Notes: a model not told the origin generated them from the letters alone. 64,000 nucleotides of DNA from Moraxellaceae bacterium (GCA_029267635.1 JAJUIK010000006.1:1-64000); one strand, 5' to 3'; shown: positions 37,349-45,837, counted from the stretch's first letter. Numbers and translations: made by a program.

Positions 37349-37543
37349 ATGATTAATTCAAACCAAAAACAGCAACAGAATGAGCAACTCAATCAACAAC
37401 GTGGTCAACAGCAGCAAGACCAGAACAGCAATCAGCAACAGCAACAAAATGAAAATCGTCGTCAAACCGGGTCTAATCAGCAAAACCCGCAGCAAAATCA
37501 GCGTAACCAATCTAATCAACAGCAAAATGATCAACAAAAATAA
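37349..37543 (+). CDS. Gln/Asn-rich low-complexity 64-residue protein
   Basis: A short frame made of about half Gln plus many Asn, with scattered Arg, Ser, Asp and Glu and almost no hydrophobic residues. It has a plausible ribosome site (GAGGTAATGAAG before ATG) and ends in its own terminator, which supports a real gene. The composition predicts full disorder; it resembles prion-like or hydrophilin-type stress proteins. It has no motif that names a family. The neighbouring small acidic protein and DUF421 gene suggest a stress or envelope context. Confidence 0.65.
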   Translation: MINSNQKQQQNEQLNQQRGQQQQDQNSNQQQQQNENRRQTGSNQQNPQQNQRNQSNQQQNDQQK

Positions 37544-37560
37544 CTCATGTTGATCATTTT
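37524..37560 (+). terminator. Terminator overlapping the end of the Gln/Asn-rich gene
   Basis: A 13-bp perfect stem AAAATGATCAACA / TGTTGATCATTTT with the stop codon in the loop, followed by CTTTT. It ends the Gln/Asn-rich gene transcript before the next gene. Confidence 0.8.
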
Positions 37561-37639
37561 CTTTTCATCTCGAGATTAAAGCGAAGGGGAATAACGCATG
37601 ATTCTCCTTCGCTTTGCATAGGTAGACTTGGAGTACATG

Positions 37640-37954
37640 ATGAATGATCGTAATTTAGATAATCCCGATGCCTTGAATGATAATCCGGATGCTGACAAAT
37701 ACTGGCGTGAACGTTATACACAACGGCCTTATTACAACGAGTTTGAAAAAGAAATTCCGGATCTCGACTATGACCGTGATTTATCTTCGGCTTATGCTTT
37801 GGGTACACGTGCGCGTGCAGAATCAACGGATAATCCCAATTTTGAAGCACATGAAACCGGCCTTCGCGCCAAATGGGAAGAGTTCAAGGCTGAATCCCGG
37901 CTGAAATGGGAGCAAGCGAAACATGCCGTGAAAGACGCCTGGGATAGAATGTAG
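37640..37954 (+). CDS. Small acidic stress-type protein, hypothetical
   Basis: A 104-residue hydrophilic, acidic protein. It starts with Asn/Asp repeats and carries a DYDRDLSSAYALGTRARAES block and a Trp/Lys-rich C-terminus (KWEEFKAESRLKWEQAKH ending AWDRM). That middle-plus-end layout resembles a widespread group of uncharacterised stress-associated proteins with a Y-x-x-A-Y-x-x-G core and a terminal W-x-x-V/A-K-x-A-W helix. Start: ATG at 37640, with GGAG six bases before it; an adjacent ATG at 37637 is possible. Confidence 0.7.
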   Translation: MNDRNLDNPDALNDNPDADKYWRERYTQRPYYNEFEKEIPDLDYDRDLSSAYALGTRARAESTDNPNFEAHETGLRAKWEEFKAESRLKWEQAKHAVKDAWDRM

Positions 37955-38055
37955 TATCGTTTTGTTATGCAGTCTTAATCTGACTGTTGCTTTGTGATAA
38001 ACCTTAAAATCTTTTCGTCATAAAAACGATTTAATAAGAAATAAGGTTTATTTAC

Positions 38056-38736
38056 ATGGATGTTTTTAAGTTATTCATACATGACACAACTTGGCCATTT
38101 ATTTTGGAAATTATGGTTCGTAGTTGTGTGATGTATATTTTAATTATTGTGTTTTTACGGATCTCCGGTAAACGTGGGATTCGTCAGTTGTCGATCTTTG
38201 AACTGGCGATTATTCTCTGTTTGGGATCGGCGGCGGGTGATCCGATGTTTACCGAAGACCTGCCGATTCTGCAGGCTTTTTTGGTAATTGGAACGGTATT
38301 GTTGCTGTATCGCTTGACCACCTGGAGCATGATGAAAAATAAAAAAATTGAAGAACTGCTCGAAGGGAAGCCGTTATATATTGTTGAAAACGGCCAGTTG
38401 GTCATTGATGATGTGAAAAAAGAAAAATTCTCGCATGATGAGTTCTTTGCCGAAATGCGGCAGTGTAATGTTGAACATTTAGGGCAGATTCGATCGGCCC
38501 TGTTAGAAACCGATGGCTGTCTAAGTATCTTGTTTTATCGTGCAGAACAGACTCAATGGGGTTTGCCGATCTTTCCCAAAGCTTATGTGCAGGTTGAGTC
38601 GTTGCAACCCGACACATTTTATTCCTGCATGTATTGCGGACATACCCAAAAATCAGAAAATATTCAGCAGTGCTGTCCACGTTGTCAGCATGCTTGCTGG
38701 GCAAAATCCCTGCGGGAAGCTCACCTGACTTTATAA
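38056..38736 (+). CDS. DUF421 (YetF-like) membrane protein with zinc ribbon
   Basis: A 226-residue DUF421 protein. Three N-terminal membrane segments contain the hallmark FLRISGKRGIRQLSIFELAIILCLGSAAGDPMF region (split here as RISGKRGIRQLSIFEL and ILCLGSAAGDP). The cytosolic domain has the family LLEGKPLYIVENGQL and a DEFFAEMRQCNV segment. A C-terminal extension has CMYCG and CCPRC, a likely zinc ribbon. YetF-type proteins are linked to envelope or spore stress; the role here is unknown. Confidence 0.87.
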   Translation: MDVFKLFIHDTTWPFILEIMVRSCVMYILIIVFLRISGKRGIRQLSIFELAIILCLGSAAGDPMFTEDLPILQAFLVIGTVLLLYRLTTWSMMKNKKIEELLEGKPLYIVENGQLVIDDVKKEKFSHDEFFAEMRQCNVEHLGQIRSALLETDGCLSILFYRAEQTQWGLPIFPKAYVQVESLQPDTFYSCMYCGHTQKSENIQQCCPRCQHACWAKSLREAHLTL

Positions 38737-38949
38737 GTTATTCTGCATCATCAGTTGGCGAGTTTTGATGGTTACTGATGTTTGGAAAGAACTTTTTGAA
38801 AAGTAAAAAGAAAGAAAAAATATAGATGACTATTTTAATGGCGGCTCACTCATCACTTGAGAGCAGTCTGATTTAACATATTATAAAAATATATATTGAT
38901 GATTTTCACTTGTGCTAGAGTGTAAGTAATCAAGCTGGAGGGGGCAGTT

Positions 38950-39604
38950 ATGAGTGTAGATGTTAAAGATCACTGGGAAAATGTCTATCGCAACAAAGCA
39001 ATTGATCAGGTGAGCTGGTTCCAGCCGCATGCGGATTTGTCCATGCAATTGATCAAGGCCATACAGTTGCCGAAACAGGCAGAAATTATTGATATCGGAG
39101 GTGGTGCTTCGGTATTGGTGGATGATTTATTGCAGGCGGGTTTTCAGCATATTACTGTACTGGATGTGGCTGCTGCTGCCCTGGAAAAAAGCCAGCAGCG
39201 ATTGGCTGATCGGGCACAGCAGGTCAATTGGCGTGTGGACAATATTCTGCAAGCTGAATTTGTACCCAGCAGTTTTGATCTTTGGCATGACCGTGCTGTT
39301 TTTCATTTTCTGACTGATCCGGTTTTCATTTTCTGACTGATCCGGCAGACCAGCAGCGTTATCTGGCACAGGTGAAAAATGCCGTGAAACCGGGTGGTTT
39401 TATCATTGTGGCAACCTTTGCCGAAGATGGTCCACTCAAATGTAGTGGTCTAGAGGTACAGCGTTATAGTATTGAAGCCTTGATCACCACATTTGCAGCT
39501 GTGGGAACGACGTTTAGTTTATCCAGAGTATGAAACATACGCATATTACGCCAGCTGGTACCGAACAAAAATTTAACTATTGTGTCTTGCAGCGCAAAGT
39601 ATAA
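38950..39604 (+). pseudogene. SAM-dependent methyltransferase, frameshifted
   Basis: The first 120 codons encode a clear methyltransferase start (DHWENVYRNKAIDQVSWFQ, motif I IIDIGGGASVLVDDLL, FDLWHDRAVFHFL). An exact 23-bp tandem duplication at 39300-39345 then shifts the frame, giving a stop at 39336. Removing one copy restores the expected continuation (TDPADQQRYLAQVKNAVKPG and VATFAEDGPLKCSGL). A second lesion, one missing base near 39521, separates this from the last 23 codons (HTHITPAGTEQKFNYC, stop at 39602). Correcting both gives exactly 210 codons plus stop. Two independent lesions argue for a true pseudogene. Confidence 0.85.
39300..39345 (+). repeat. Exact 23-bp tandem duplication
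   Basis: Two identical adjacent 23-base units, TTTTCATTTTCTGACTGATC plus CGG, at 39300-39322 and 39323-39345. The unit is not a multiple of three and breaks the methyltransferase frame. Confidence 0.97.
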
Positions 39605-39756
39605 ATGGTGCTGTCATTTTTAGGACAAAGTTTCCATATTACTTCAATCCTGTGACTTAAATAGAGGGACGATTTGGAGCTAAGATTGACAGGCAAGAGC
39701 AGCATTGTTATGTTCGGCGCGTTTTTCTGTTTTGCGATTTAGTGGGTTTATTGGCC

Positions 39757-40422
39757 ATGTCTTCCACGCTTCCTTTTGTTTATACCCCGCCACAGCAACC
39801 GCTCAACGTGATTTATGAAGATGATGACCTGATCGTGATTGATAAACCGGCCGGATTGCTGTCGGTACCGGGCCGACTGGCTGAACATTATGACAGTGCT
39901 TATGCGCGGATTTTACAACGCTATCCACAGGCCAAAGTGACGCATCGTCTGGATATGGCAACCTCAGGCTTACTGATGTTTGCCAAGCATCGCGATGCTG
40001 AAGTGGCGGTCAGTAAAATGTTTCAGGCTCGAGCCGTACAGAAACACTATATCGCCTGGGTGCAAGGGCAGCTGAGTGGTGAGGGCCGTGTAGATGTGCC
40101 CTTGATTACCGACTGGGAAAACCGTCCACGGCAAATGGTACATTTTGAACTGGGTAAACCGGCACAGACCGTATATCAGGCACTGCACTATGACGAACAG
40201 CAGGATATCAGCCGTATTTTATTAACCCCGATTACCGGACGTTCGCATCAGCTTCGGGTGCATATGCAATATATTGGACATCCGATTACCGGCGATAAAC
40301 TCTATCATCCACAGCCTGCCCAGAGCCCATTGCAACGTTTGGCCTTGCATGCACGCGATTTGATTTTTCAGCATCCCCTACAAGGGATGGCTTTGCATTT
40401 ACAAGCGGTTGTTCCTTTTTAA
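39757..40422 (+). CDS. rluA: Pseudouridine synthase RluA
   Basis: A 221-residue RluA-family enzyme from the ATG at 39757, close in length to E. coli RluA (219), which modifies U746 of 23S rRNA and U32 of some tRNAs. The N-terminal IDKPAGLLSVPGR motif, the catalytic Asp in THRLDMATSGLLMFAK (about 62-77), and GRSHQLRVHMQYIGHPI are all present. There is no S4 domain, which fits RluA rather than RluC or RluD. Confidence 0.92.
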   Translation: MSSTLPFVYTPPQQPLNVIYEDDDLIVIDKPAGLLSVPGRLAEHYDSAYARILQRYPQAKVTHRLDMATSGLLMFAKHRDAEVAVSKMFQARAVQKHYIAWVQGQLSGEGRVDVPLITDWENRPRQMVHFELGKPAQTVYQALHYDEQQDISRILLTPITGRSHQLRVHMQYIGHPITGDKLYHPQPAQSPLQRLALHARDLIFQHPLQGMALHLQAVVPF

Positions 40423-40447
40423 GCATCAGTTTTTGACTAAATTTATT

Positions 40448-40479
40448 AGCCTGATTGATTGTCTAATCGGGCTTTTTTA
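40448..40479 (+). terminator. rluA terminator
   Basis: AGCCTGATT / AATCGGGCT stem (one G-T pair) with an eight-base loop, followed by six T. Confidence 0.82.
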
Positions 40480-40638
40480 TGTCTAAATAATAGCTGATGA
40501 TCTGAATGCTGTGAGCTTACAAGTTTGTTGCAAGTTGGTGATCTTTTGGTACAAAGTAAGGCAAATATGTTTAGATAAAAATCGAAAGCAATAAAAAATA
40601 ACAACAGTACCTTGCAGCATCCAGATCAGGAGCCAAAG

Positions 40639-41355
40639 ATGAGTAATGAACAGAAAGCGGCCTTGATTTTAGGCGCATTGATCAGTTTAGGCATGATTCT
40701 GAGCGGCTGGATTCTGGGCAACAGTGCACTGCGTTTTAAAGAGTATGAACGCGTGGTATCGGTCAAGGGATTATCTGAGCGTGAGGTACGTGCAGATGTT
40801 GCAGTCTGGCCCATCCGTTTTTCTACGGCGAGTCAGGATTTAACCGAGCTGTATGCGGTGATGGAAGCACATACGCAGCAAATCCAGCAGTTTTTACAGG
40901 CTTATGGCTTTCAACCTGCTGAAATTACCACAGCAGCTCCGGTGGTGACCGATAAATATGCCCAGCAATATGGCGGCGAGGGCAATGTGGCCTTGCGCTA
41001 TACCGCGCATCAAACCATTACCATCTATACGCATGATATTGAGAAAGTACGATCGGCTCAAGGTGGCTTGGCTGCCCTGGGCAAAAAGGGCATTGCCTTT
41101 GGTGGTGAAGAATATGGCCAGAAAACTGAATATCTGTTTACCAAGCTGAATGACATTAAACCCGCCATGATTGAAGAGGCCACTCGCAAGGCACGTGATG
41201 TGGCAGAAAAATTCGCGGCAGATTCCAAAAGCCGGCTGGGCAAAATCAAGTCTGCCAATCAAGGGCAGTTCAGCATAGAAGACCGCGACAGCAATACGCC
41301 GTATTTGAAAAAGGTGCGGGTGGTTTCCACTGTGGATTATTATCTTTCCGATTAG
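40639..41355 (+). CDS. SIMPL-domain (DUF541) envelope protein
   Basis: A 238-residue protein with a signal-anchor (about residues 7-29) and a SIMPL/DUF541 domain. The domain is recognised from VVSVKGLSEREVRADVAVWPI near its start and the EEATRKARDVAEKFAADSKS region near its end. SIMPL proteins are periplasmic or outer-membrane and some relate to oxidative stress; the function here is not known. AGGAG at 40628-40632 fits the ATG at 40639. Confidence 0.88.
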   Translation: MSNEQKAALILGALISLGMILSGWILGNSALRFKEYERVVSVKGLSEREVRADVAVWPIRFSTASQDLTELYAVMEAHTQQIQQFLQAYGFQPAEITTAAPVVTDKYAQQYGGEGNVALRYTAHQTITIYTHDIEKVRSAQGGLAALGKKGIAFGGEEYGQKTEYLFTKLNDIKPAMIEEATRKARDVAEKFAADSKSRLGKIKSANQGQFSIEDRDSNTPYLKKVRVVSTVDYYLSD

Positions 41356-41517
41356 GCTGAGAAATTGGAGGGGAAACAGATCGATATCATGTTGGATTCA
41401 CTTTGCACCTCTGGTGAAAAAATAAATGACAAATGCTCGCACAACTGACATATAACTCTGCTAGTATCGGTGCAAACAAAACTCAAAATCACCACAACGA
41501 CAATAAGGAACATGGCC

Positions 41518-41898
41518 ATGACACGTGACTATGAACACTATCCAGATAATGACAACGGTAATCTGCTTTGGGAAATGTATGAAGACGGTGATGATCTGAC
41601 CGAACCGCATGAAATTGAGTTTTCAATCGTGTTTGAAACCCTCGAACAGGCTGAAAAATGTGCCTTGCATCTTTTACAGCAAGAACAAAAAATTTCCCTG
41701 TTCCAGGAAGATCCAGAAGAATCGGGTTCCAATTTATGGGTATTAAATGCCCATGTCACGATGATTCCTGAATATGAAGATATTGAAGATTTGGAAGAGT
41801 GGTTTACCCGCATCGCAACAGAGTTTAACGGTGAGTATGATGGCTGGGGCTGCATGACTTATCTTTATGATACCGATGAAGAATTTGAAGAAGAATAA
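41518..41898 (+). CDS. rraB: RraB-family regulator of RNase E, copy 1
   Basis: A 126-residue acidic protein of the RraB family, which binds RNase E and alters its activity. Start motif is DYEHYPDNDNGNLLWEM; the end carries FNGEYDGWGCMTY, the family's most conserved block. AAGGA at 41505-41509 favours the ATG at 41518 over the one at 41512. A related gene lies at 42962. The Glu/Asp-rich tail is longer in this copy. Confidence 0.87.
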   Translation: MTRDYEHYPDNDNGNLLWEMYEDGDDLTEPHEIEFSIVFETLEQAEKCALHLLQQEQKISLFQEDPEESGSNLWVLNAHVTMIPEYEDIEDLEEWFTRIATEFNGEYDGWGCMTYLYDTDEEFEEE

Positions 41899-41930
41899 GC
41901 ACTGCCTGATGTGAGATCTACATCTTAAGA

Positions 41931-41958
41931 AGCATGTTCAGTTGAACATGCTTTTTTA
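41931..41958 (+). terminator. Terminator after rraB copy 1
   Basis: AGCATGTTCA / TGAACATGCT perfect 10-bp stem with a two-base centre (GT) and TTTTTATT after it. Confidence 0.9.
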
Positions 41959-42082
41959 TTGTTTGGATTATGACGTGTTTATTTTCTTGGCCTTGCGTGA
42001 CCGAGAAGCTACTAAAGACCCACACAGCAAATACTGGGCAGTACTACACTTAAATTTAAAACTACAAAAAGCAGGTGAAGTG

Positions 42083-42526
42083 ATGAATACAGTCCAACTG
42101 CATCGGGTCATTTGCGCACCTCTTGCACGTGTCTTTCAGGCTTTTGTCGATCCAGAAGCGCTGGTGAAATGGTTGGCACCGCATGGTTTTACCGCCAGGG
42201 TTAAGTCTCTCGATTTGAGAGTCGGTGGCGGCTATCAAATGTCCTTCCGTAATTTCTCTACCGGAACAGTCATCACTTTTTCTGGACATTATCAAGAAAT
42301 TATTCCCAATCAGCGCTTATGCTATAGCGACCAGTTTGATGATCCCAATCTTGCTGGAAACATACAGGTAACTATCGATTTTAAAGCGGTTCCGATGGGA
42401 ACTGAGTTGTTCATTATGCAAACTGGAATACCGGAACAGATTCCACTGGATGGCTGTTATGTGGGGTGGCAGCAGTCGTTGCAGCTTTTAGAACTGCTGG
42501 TGACTCCAGAGATCTCAGATCAATGA
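42083..42526 (+). CDS. SRPBCC (AHSA1-like) domain protein
   Basis: A 147-residue START-like/SRPBCC protein. The N-terminal VICAPLARVFQAFVDPEALVKW and the later VGGGYQMSF mark AHSA1-type domains, which bind hydrophobic ligands or interact with Hsp90 in eukaryotes; bacterial roles vary. Start at the ATG at 42083, with AGGTGAAG before it; a longer upstream frame overlaps the preceding terminator. The DUF488 pseudogene begins 9 bases after the stop, so the two form a unit. Confidence 0.82.
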   Translation: MNTVQLHRVICAPLARVFQAFVDPEALVKWLAPHGFTARVKSLDLRVGGGYQMSFRNFSTGTVITFSGHYQEIIPNQRLCYSDQFDDPNLAGNIQVTIDFKAVPMGTELFIMQTGIPEQIPLDGCYVGWQQSLQLLELLVTPEISDQ

Positions 42527-42535
42527 GAGGGAGTG

Positions 42536-42892
42536 ATGAATATTGTCATTAAACGTGCTTATCTCGCCCCAAACAAATCCGATGGCAAACGTATTTTGGT
42601 TGATTGTCTATGGCCAAGAGGAGCCAAGAAACAGGAAGCACAGATTGATTTTTGGGCCAGGGAGCTGACGCCTTCGACCGAGCTGAGAGAATAGTATGCT
42701 CATGATCCGCAGCGCTGGCCTGAGTTTCAGCAGTGCGATAAAGCCGAGTTGGCTAAGTACTCTGAGAAATTACAGGAAATTAGACAGATGGCTCAAAGCG
42801 AAAAAATCAGCCTTATTACGGCCACCAAAAGTGAGCAATACAATCATGCCCTTGTGTTAAAACAGATACTTGAAGAAACTGATTTATCTTGA
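42536..42892 (+). pseudogene. DUF488 (YeaO-like) protein with in-frame stop
   Basis: The frame reads the DUF488 start (VDCLWPRGAKKQEAQIDFW) up to STELRE and then TAG at 42692-42694 (codon 53). It continues in frame with AHDPQRWPEFQQCDKAELAK to TGA at 42890-42892. In family members this position is Trp within STELRKWFGHDP, so TGG to TAG is the simple cause. Total length 118 codons plus stop, as expected. The gene directly follows the SRPBCC gene (GAGAGGGAG ribosome site). Confidence 0.85.
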
Positions 42893-42961
42893 GCTTGACG
42901 CCTTGTCATAAAAATTGCTTAGTATGTCGCATAGAACAAGCAGACAACAAAAAGGATCAAG

Positions 42962-43318
42962 ATGCAACGAGACTATCAACAATTTCCTGACGATGATAAC
43001 GGCGATGTGCTATGGCAAATGGCCATCGACGGTGATGATTTTAATGACGCACGTGAAATTGACTTTACCCTGACCTTTAATACCCAGCAGCAAGCCGAAC
43101 AGTGTGCCTTGCATTTATTGCATGCGGAGCAAAAAATTTCCTTATATCAGGAAGATGAAGAAGGGGATTTGCTGTGGGAAATTGTGGTTTACCTGGAAAT
43201 GCAACCTGACTATGCCGACATCATTGAGATTGAAGCGTGGTTAACGGCTGTAGCTGCACAGTTTGCAGGTGAATATGATGGCTGGGGCTGTATGGCATGG
43301 GTCGATATTGAATCATAA
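42962..43318 (+). CDS. RraB-family regulator of RNase E, copy 2
   Basis: A 118-residue paralogue of the gene at 41518. Both begin with RDY-x-x-(Y/F)P-D-(D/N)-D-N-G, share the CALHLL-x-x-EQKISL(F/Y)QED core, and end in GEYDGWGCM. It lacks the Glu-rich tail of copy 1. An A-rich AAAGGA site precedes the ATG. Having two rraB-like genes 1 kb apart suggests an old tandem duplication, with the SRPBCC/DUF488 pair between them. Confidence 0.85.
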   Translation: MQRDYQQFPDDDNGDVLWQMAIDGDDFNDAREIDFTLTFNTQQQAEQCALHLLHAEQKISLYQEDEEGDLLWEIVVYLEMQPDYADIIEIEAWLTAVAAQFAGEYDGWGCMAWVDIES

Positions 43319-43655
43319 GCTGAAAAGAGATGATGTAGTTGCTCACATCAACTCGAATCAGGATGTTTTACAGGATGGTATGAAAAGTTGAAATGTGATT
43401 TTTTTTAGACGGATGGGTCAGTGCTCACATCATTCACCTGTAAGATCATGTTTCGATGTAAGGTTTTTGTAAAATATTTTTCTAAACAAGCACTTATTTA
43501 TTTAATGGGTTGTCATGGTGGTAAATTTTGTTTACGTTTTTAGCCTGTTAAAAGACAAAAAAAATATAGCATGATAAGAAGTAATGAAGATAGAACGTGA
43601 CAAAACTGTCATATTCGATTAGTTTTGTGCGGCTCAAAAGGAAAAGGCAACCACT
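43319..43655. other. 337-base spacer before the LysE-family gene
   Basis: AT-rich; no open frame with protein-like composition, no clear terminator for the rraB copy and no RNA gene recognised. It should contain the LysE-family promoter. Confidence 0.4.
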
Positions 43656-44246
43656 ATGTCTTGGATGTTTATTGCTTTAGTCATGACTATCCTGCTTACC
43701 CCGGGCCCGACCAATACCTTGTTGGCTTCTTCGGGTATTCAGGTGGGTTTCCGAAAATCCTTAAAACTGATTCCAGCAGAAGCATTTGGCTATCTGATAG
43801 CCATCAGTGTGTGGGGGGTGTTTGTCGACCGTATTGCCGAAACCATCTCTTTTTTACCGGCCCTGCTGAAAATGTTTAGTGCCATGTATATTGTATATCT
43901 GGCAGTTAAATTATGGAAAAGCGCCACCAATACGGATCTGGCCAAAACCACCATCATTGGTTCACGTGAGCTTTTTTTAGCCACCTTATTGAACCCTAAA
44001 GCATTATTGTTTGCTTCTGCCATTTTTCCGATAGCAACTTGGAATACCCAAGCTGCATATATGCTCAATATGGGTGTTTTTTTACTGTTACTGATTCCGA
44101 TCGCCTTTTTTTGGGTCTTTATGGGCGATCTGCTGACCTCCAATAAAATCAGCTGGCTGAATCAGCGGAATCTGCAACGTACTGCCTCAATCATTCTGAT
44201 CGGTTTTTCGGTACCTTTAAGTTATTCCGCCATGACCTCGCTTTAA
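43656..44246 (+). CDS. LysE/RhtB-family amino-acid exporter
   Basis: A 196-residue inner-membrane protein with about six segments. The family start LLTPGPTNTLLASSG is near the N-terminus and the mid-protein LLNPKALLFASAIFP is the second signature. RhtB/LysE proteins export amino acids or related metabolites; the substrate is unknown. AAAAGGAAAAGG precedes the ATG. Confidence 0.87.
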   Translation: MSWMFIALVMTILLTPGPTNTLLASSGIQVGFRKSLKLIPAEAFGYLIAISVWGVFVDRIAETISFLPALLKMFSAMYIVYLAVKLWKSATNTDLAKTTIIGSRELFLATLLNPKALLFASAIFPIATWNTQAAYMLNMGVFLLLLIPIAFFWVFMGDLLTSNKISWLNQRNLQRTASIILIGFSVPLSYSAMTSL

Positions 44247-44412
44247 TCTAATTTTGAGTGGGTTATTCTTTGGCTTATGTGGGTTTTGTTACGAAAAATA
44301 AAAAATAATTTTCAAATGCTCTTTCTGAGCAGTATGAATTTTTCTGTGATGTTTTGTTTAAAAAACAATCAAAAATCAATTTTTGATGACAATAAATACA
44401 GGATAATAAAAA

Positions 44413-44749
44413 ATGACAGTTTCGTATGAACTGAGCCTGGCGAGTAATGGTGAATTCCGTTTTGTATTGAAAGATGCAACAGGTAAAGGCTTAATTAGCA
44501 GCGAATTATACAAAAGCAAGACTTCTGCGTTAAACGGAATTGCTTCCGTACAAACCAACAGCGCAAATGAGCAACGCTTTGAACGCTTGGTGGCGAAAAA
44601 TGGCAAGCCATATTTTCAATTTAAAAGCGGCGAACCATCAGGTGATTGGAACCAGTCATTTCTATGCCAGTGAAGCAGAATGTGAATATGCTATTGCCGC
44701 CGTTAAACAATATGGCCCGCAATCCAACATTCAAGATTTAACAGCATAA
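44413..44749 (+). pseudogene. YegP-like DUF1508 protein, frameshifted
   Basis: A DUF1508 protein normally has two tandem repeats. The first repeat and part of the second read from the ATG at 44413 (GEFRFVLKDATGKGLISSE, GIASVQTNS). After FQFK the frame breaks within AAAA at 44623-44626. Removing one A restores AANHQVIGTSHFYASEAEC and the end VKQYGPQSNIQDLTA, stop at 44747-44749. The repaired protein is 111 residues, as in E. coli YegP (110). Cause: a true 1-base insertion or a base-calling error. Confidence 0.83.
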
Positions 44750-44801
44750 AGTCAGCTCAGCCTGAGCAACTTTAAGCTGTGATCAATGAATAAGACATTT
44801 G

Positions 44802-45755
44802 CTATTCATGATTTGAGCTTGATGCTGTGCTCAGGCGTAGTTTGGTAATAATTTCTTCCAGCGTTTTGATACGTTTTACTTCATCCCATAACATTTTTGC
44901 TTCTGGATAATGTTTGCTCATCATCCCGAGCCACTGTTTATAACGGCCAACCATGCCGATCTCGGTCTTACTTGGACCATTGAGAAAACGGATTTGCAGT
45001 TCAATCAGGTTGGCCCAGTGTAGTACAGGTTCATCAGAATTCTGGCGGATACATTGGCTTAGATCAGGCGTTGTGACTGCACCGCGGCCCAGCATCAGGT
45101 CTTCACAGCCGGAATCACGTTGGCATTTCAGCGCATGCTGGTTGTTCCAGATTTCGCCATTGGCAATGACATTAATCTTTAAGGCTTCACGGATGGGCAA
45201 GATTTTTTCCCAGTAGGCGGGCGGGGTATAACCATCAGCTTTGGTCCGTGCATGCACAGTCAACCAGTTAGCGCCAGCCTCTTCAATGGCATAGGCATTG
45301 TCCATGGTATGCGCTTCATCCAGATAGCCTAGACGCATTTTGGCTGACACTGGAATATGTGCCGGAACTGCATCACGTACTGCTTTTACCAATAGATGTA
45401 CCATCTCAGGTTCATCTAGCAGGATAGAACCACCACGATGTCGGTTCACGGTTTTGGCTGGACAGCCAAAATTTAGGTCAATCGCAGGAGCTCCAAGGGC
45501 TACGGCACGTGCTGCGTTTGCAGCAAGCATTTCCGGATTATTGCCTAAGAACTGGACATGCACAGGCGTACCTGCTGCAGTTTTACCCTCATGTTTTAAT
45601 TCAGGGCAGTAGCTGTAATAGATGTGATCAGGCAAAACACTGTCTGTCACCCGGATAAACTCGGTCACACACCAGTCAAAACTGCCGACATGCGTCAGCA
45701 CATCGCGCATGATCGGATCAGTTAAACCTTCCATCGGGGCAAGTACAAGTTTCAA
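44802..45755 (-). CDS. dusC: tRNA-dihydrouridine(16) synthase
   Basis: DusC reduces U16 in tRNA. The 317-residue FMN enzyme begins LVLAPMEGLTDPIMRDVL and has CVTEFIRV, the catalytic Cys in NFGCPAKTVNRHRGG (about 93-107), and the nucleotide- and flavin-binding ANGEIWN. The GRGAVTTPDLSQ segment and the overall order match DusC rather than DusA or DusB. It is convergent with the YegP-like gene. Confidence 0.93.
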   Translation of the reverse strand: MKLVLAPMEGLTDPIMRDVLTHVGSFDWCVTEFIRVTDSVLPDHIYYSYCPELKHEGKTAAGTPVHVQFLGNNPEMLAANAARAVALGAPAIDLNFGCPAKTVNRHRGGSILLDEPEMVHLLVKAVRDAVPAHIPVSAKMRLGYLDEAHTMDNAYAIEEAGANWLTVHARTKADGYTPPAYWEKILPIREALKINVIANGEIWNNQHALKCQRDSGCEDLMLGRGAVTTPDLSQCIRQNSDEPVLHWANLIELQIRFLNGPSKTEIGMVGRYKQWLGMMSKHYPEAKMLWDEVKRIKTLEEIITKLRLSTASSSNHE

Positions 45756-45837
45756 GACAGTGTGCTCTGGACATCAAAAAACAGCGTTATACGCATTTTG
45801 TACGGGGCTGTCTAGTCATATGAGATAGATCAAAAAA

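Noticed and set aside
37380-37540. CAA/CAG/AAT-rich repeats considered as a CRISPR array or satellite
   Set aside because: No fixed repeat-spacer unit; the pattern is explained by Gln/Asn codons in one frame.
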